Source of the DNA: Thermophagus sp052400625
GTDB lineage: Bacteria > Bacteroidota > Bacteroidia > Bacteroidales > Marinilabiliaceae
Length of the DNA stretch: 64,000 nt
Direction: 5' to 3' (one strand)
NCBI GenBank assembly: GCA_052400625.1
Contig: JBQTGH010000001.1
Each line of letters starts with the position of its first letter. Position 1 is the stretch's first letter. Positions 61,884 through 64,000 of this stretch are shown in pieces. Below the pieces are notes generated by a model that was not told the DNA's origin, did no database searches, and was given only the letters and a program-made list of their open reading frames with translations. The translations under genes were made by a program, and so were the position numbers.

Positions 61884-63425
61884 TTAGTTTAATGTTCCAT
61901 AAGCTGTTACTTCCCCAGTTGCCACAAAGTCTCCATTTTGCGTTAGATACGCTTTCTTTTCGCCTGAAGCGTTGTAAAAAGCTAAATCGTCCCCATCTGC
62001 TTTAAGACTCCATTTTAGCGTGCCTGAACTATTATAGATATTATATTCTGTTGTCTTTATTGTCTGTCTAACGGTTAACTTATCAATTGTTAGGTGATTT
62101 TCAGAAGCATCTAATTTCCATCCTGAACCTGCAAAGCCAGAGACAAAGGTTCCATTGTTCTGTAAATCTGAACTAAATTTTACATCTAAAGAATCAGTAA
62201 TTCTTACTGCTTCTTCTAAATTAACAGTATCTGTGGCATTAGTATTGTCCGTATCAATAAGAAAAGAAATATAAGGACTGTGATTACCTGTTTCTCCAAA
62301 TTTAATGCTTGCTCCTGACGAATATTGGTTTCCTCTTTTCCAGTTAAGATTATCGTCTAAATAAATAGTCCTTGATATATAACTACTATAATAGGATACA
62401 GGACCAGTACCAGTTCTTATACTTTGTATGTTTAAATCAAGATTATATTGTGGTGCCGCAATATTTAATTTTCCTTCAAATTTACCATTCCCTACAACGT
62501 GTAGTTTTTCTTGAGGGGCAGTAGTGCCTATGCCTACGTTGCCATTTTTAATATAAACAGAATCTGTTTTGAACATCGAATTCGCAGCATCCCAATAGGC
62601 AATACCATTGCTAACAGGGTTGTCTTCACGGGTAGCAATTTTATCCCCGTCTATCTTCCAACTGTTGTCAGTGTCGTAGTACAATTTTGAAAGCTCTGTG
62701 CTATTGTCGTTGTTAAAGATTATCAACCCACTTGCTACCCTTGCAGAGTTTTGAACAGCATTTAACTGTAAATTTGCATCGTCCACCGTGATTGTATCGG
62801 CCAGCCAATGGTTGACAATACCGTGAAGTGTTAAGTTGTTAGCCACAAAATCCAACGAACTGCTACCACCTTTAGGGTGATAGTCGTTGTCGTGATTGTG
62901 GTCACTTCTAGCAACAGTAGTGGCTGAACCTGTGCCTGCAAAGTTTTTATTGAATGCGCTATTCTTTGTGAATTTTGGCTCAAACTGACTATTAGCCCAG
63001 CTCTGTGTTGCTACGTCTTCGCCGTCTTTTTGTAATAACCCTGTAAAGTTCCAGTTGCCTGTGGGGTTATAATTAGCAGACTCATCGAAACCTGTCCCCA
63101 CTGCCCCATCTACAGATAGAACACCGTTGTTAATTGTCAGACCGCTTCCTACCTTTATGCCACCTACTTTTGTAGGGGTAGCATAAGGCATTGAATCCCA
63201 TAATGAAGGGATGTTAATCTCACTGTCTGCATAGGCCATTACTTCGCCTGTTGAGGCAAAGTTTTTGTTTACCTTTAGAACGTTGTTTTCTGAATCGAAT
63301 TCAAAATAATTCTCAAGCCAGCTGCCTGATTGATTTACCTGCGCCCCACCTCCACTTATAATACTGCCCGATGTATCTCTTTTATTCCTTAATTTGTAAG
63401 GCGTTTTTATTTTCTTTATATTCAT
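61884..63425 (-). CDS. Prophage tail-fibre protein
   Basis: A 513-residue fibre-like protein with the usual patterns of Bacteroidota phage fibres: the collagen-like/triple-helix start GSIISGGGAQVNQSGSWLEN, KVGGIKVGSGLTINNGVLSV, VARSDHNHDNDYHP and NVGIGTTAPQEKLHVVGNG. The phrase TGEVMAYA near the N-terminus recurs as TGEVTAYG at the C-terminus. No C-terminal S74 chaperone is present, so self-assembly may rely on another protein. Its start ATG at 63425 is the last ATG of repeat copy H, which fills the whole space to the preceding gene. Confidence 0.8.
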   Translation of the reverse strand: MNIKKIKTPYKLRNKRDTSGSIISGGGAQVNQSGSWLENYFEFDSENNVLKVNKNFASTGEVMAYADSEINIPSLWDSMPYATPTKVGGIKVGSGLTINNGVLSVDGAVGTGFDESANYNPTGNWNFTGLLQKDGEDVATQSWANSQFEPKFTKNSAFNKNFAGTGSATTVARSDHNHDNDYHPKGGSSSLDFVANNLTLHGIVNHWLADTITVDDANLQLNAVQNSARVASGLIIFNNDNSTELSKLYYDTDNSWKIDGDKIATREDNPVSNGIAYWDAANSMFKTDSVYIKNGNVGIGTTAPQEKLHVVGNGKFEGKLNIAAPQYNLDLNIQSIRTGTGPVSYYSSYISRTIYLDDNLNWKRGNQYSSGASIKFGETGNHSPYISFLIDTDNTNATDTVNLEEAVRITDSLDVKFSSDLQNNGTFVSGFAGSGWKLDASENHLTIDKLTVRQTIKTTEYNIYNSSGTLKWSLKADGDDLAFYNASGEKKAYLTQNGDFVATGEVTAYGTLN

Positions 63426-63527
63426 CCGTATAAATTTTAACTAAGTTATTGGCTGGATGGAACTCGCATGGCTTTGTCAAATTTATACATGTACTTTTGT
63501 GGCAAAAAGTCGCCATGCTCGTTTCAT
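63423..63527 (-). repeat. Dispersed hairpin repeat, copy H (105 bp), filling a gene gap exactly
   Basis: Minus strand: ATGAAACGAGCATGGC begins in the stop codon of the upstream gene (TAATG), GCCATGCGAGTTCCAT forms the right arm, then the CCAATAAC box, and TTTATACGGATG supplies the start codon of the tail-fibre gene. Its first ATG opens a 14-codon frame behind a GGAGGTG sequence. Confidence 0.88.
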
Positions 63528-64000
63528 TATTTCACCTCCTCTAATACTACGTCAATAATTCTCATCCTGGCATCGTAAGTTTCAGAGACAATCACAAATT
63601 TTTTATTATTCCACAATGTATCATTTTGCATCGTCAATAATGAATATACCGGTAAATTATCTTCATACAACGATAGCGACAAAACAATCTGATTGTCCTG
63701 GTACTGTCTTATTATTTTATCGCCTCGAAGGTCTTCGAAATTATCCTTTGTTATCCCGTTTGCCGATACCTGAATTATATAATCGTTATCAAGTGTTATA
63801 CCCCCCAAATCGGTTATATATTGGTCATCGGCCGTGTAGTGATACAATTCATCTTCTTGTTTCTCTGTTTTAAATTTTTCGCTTAAATAGTATTGTAACT
63901 CTTCGTCATTAAGACTAATAGCCTCACCTGTATTTTTATCAATTAATTCTGTCTCTATGTCTTTAATACCCAAAAGGGGCAGCGTTTCTTTTAAGTCGCC
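63527..64000 (-). CDS. Prophage protein, N-terminus beyond the window edge
   Basis: The reading frame stays open to the right edge (GDLKETLPLLGIKDIETELI), so only the last 157 residues are visible. It contains LQYYLSEKFKTEKQ, YHYTADDQYITDLGGITLDN and VLSLSLYEDNLPVYSLLTM, then ends VVLEEVK. I do not recognise it. Being in the same orientation and just upstream of the tail fibre, it is probably another tail or baseplate-related protein. A TTG inside the visible part (63973) is not needed as a start. Confidence 0.6.
   Translation of the reverse strand, partial: GDLKETLPLLGIKDIETELIDKNTGEAISLNDEELQYYLSEKFKTEKQEDELYHYTADDQYITDLGGITLDNDYIIQVSANGITKDNFEDLRGDKIIRQYQDNQIVLSLSLYEDNLPVYSLLTMQNDTLWNNKKFVIVSETYDARMRIIDVVLEEVK

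Overview
The window looks like a chromosome segment of a low-GC Bacteroidota, probably a Bacteroidales or Marinilabiliales relative. The signs are SusC/SusD pairs, DUF4249 and IPT lipoproteins, promoters with a TAnnTTTG -7 box, little use of Shine-Dalgarno sequences, and a Bacteroidota-type prophage. No genus can be named from sequence alone.

Layout. 1-7000: housekeeping and small genes: a partial GMP reductase, phosphoglycerate mutase gpmI, a small secreted protein with WM repeats, an HdeD-like membrane protein, two identical tRNA-Phe genes, an M16 peptidase overlapping an O-methyltransferase, and a flavodoxin. 7000-12200: a predicted ribbon-helix-helix protein, a TonB-dependent receptor with its DUF4249 lipoprotein, and an unknown lipoprotein. 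12600-33700: a large alpha-mannan-type polysaccharide utilisation locus (PUL). Read along the minus strand it runs GH76, IPT surface lipoprotein, SusC, SusD, DUF1735 lipoprotein, GH127, glutaminase-like DUF4965 protein, GH92 and an endonuclease/exonuclease/phosphatase (EEP) protein. A divergent membrane-spanning regulator (kelch-like sensor, one membrane helix, winged helix, TPR) faces it. 34000-42400: tRNA-Arg, an Ntn hydrolase, an esterase, a Spy-like protein, a fluoride module (crcB plus DUF190 behind a fluoride riboswitch), an arsenic operon (arsR, arsC, arsM, acr3) and a pectinesterase. 42500-52500: leuS, an M23 peptidase, purN, the acpP-fabF-rnc group and a two-component system. 52700-64000: a GH47 alpha-mannosidase, a decayed IS256 element fused to a broken helix-turn-helix gene, prophage fragments, an outer-membrane protein, lepA, and prophage tail genes running off the right edge.

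The PUL genes form a plausible pathway. GH76 cuts the alpha-1,6-mannan backbone at the surface, SusC/D import the products, and periplasmic enzymes trim them. The GH92 has Gln where family members normally carry the catalytic acid Glu, a change associated with hydrolysis of mannosyl phosphodiesters. With the neighbouring EEP protein this suggests phosphomannan processing: uncap, then dephosphorylate.

The most unusual structure is a dispersed, hairpin-forming repeat of about 105 bp. I see nine copies at eight sites. Its right end carries the start codon of the downstream gene in four cases, and its arms appear to covary. It could be a REP- or MITE-like element or a family of 5'-leader RNAs.
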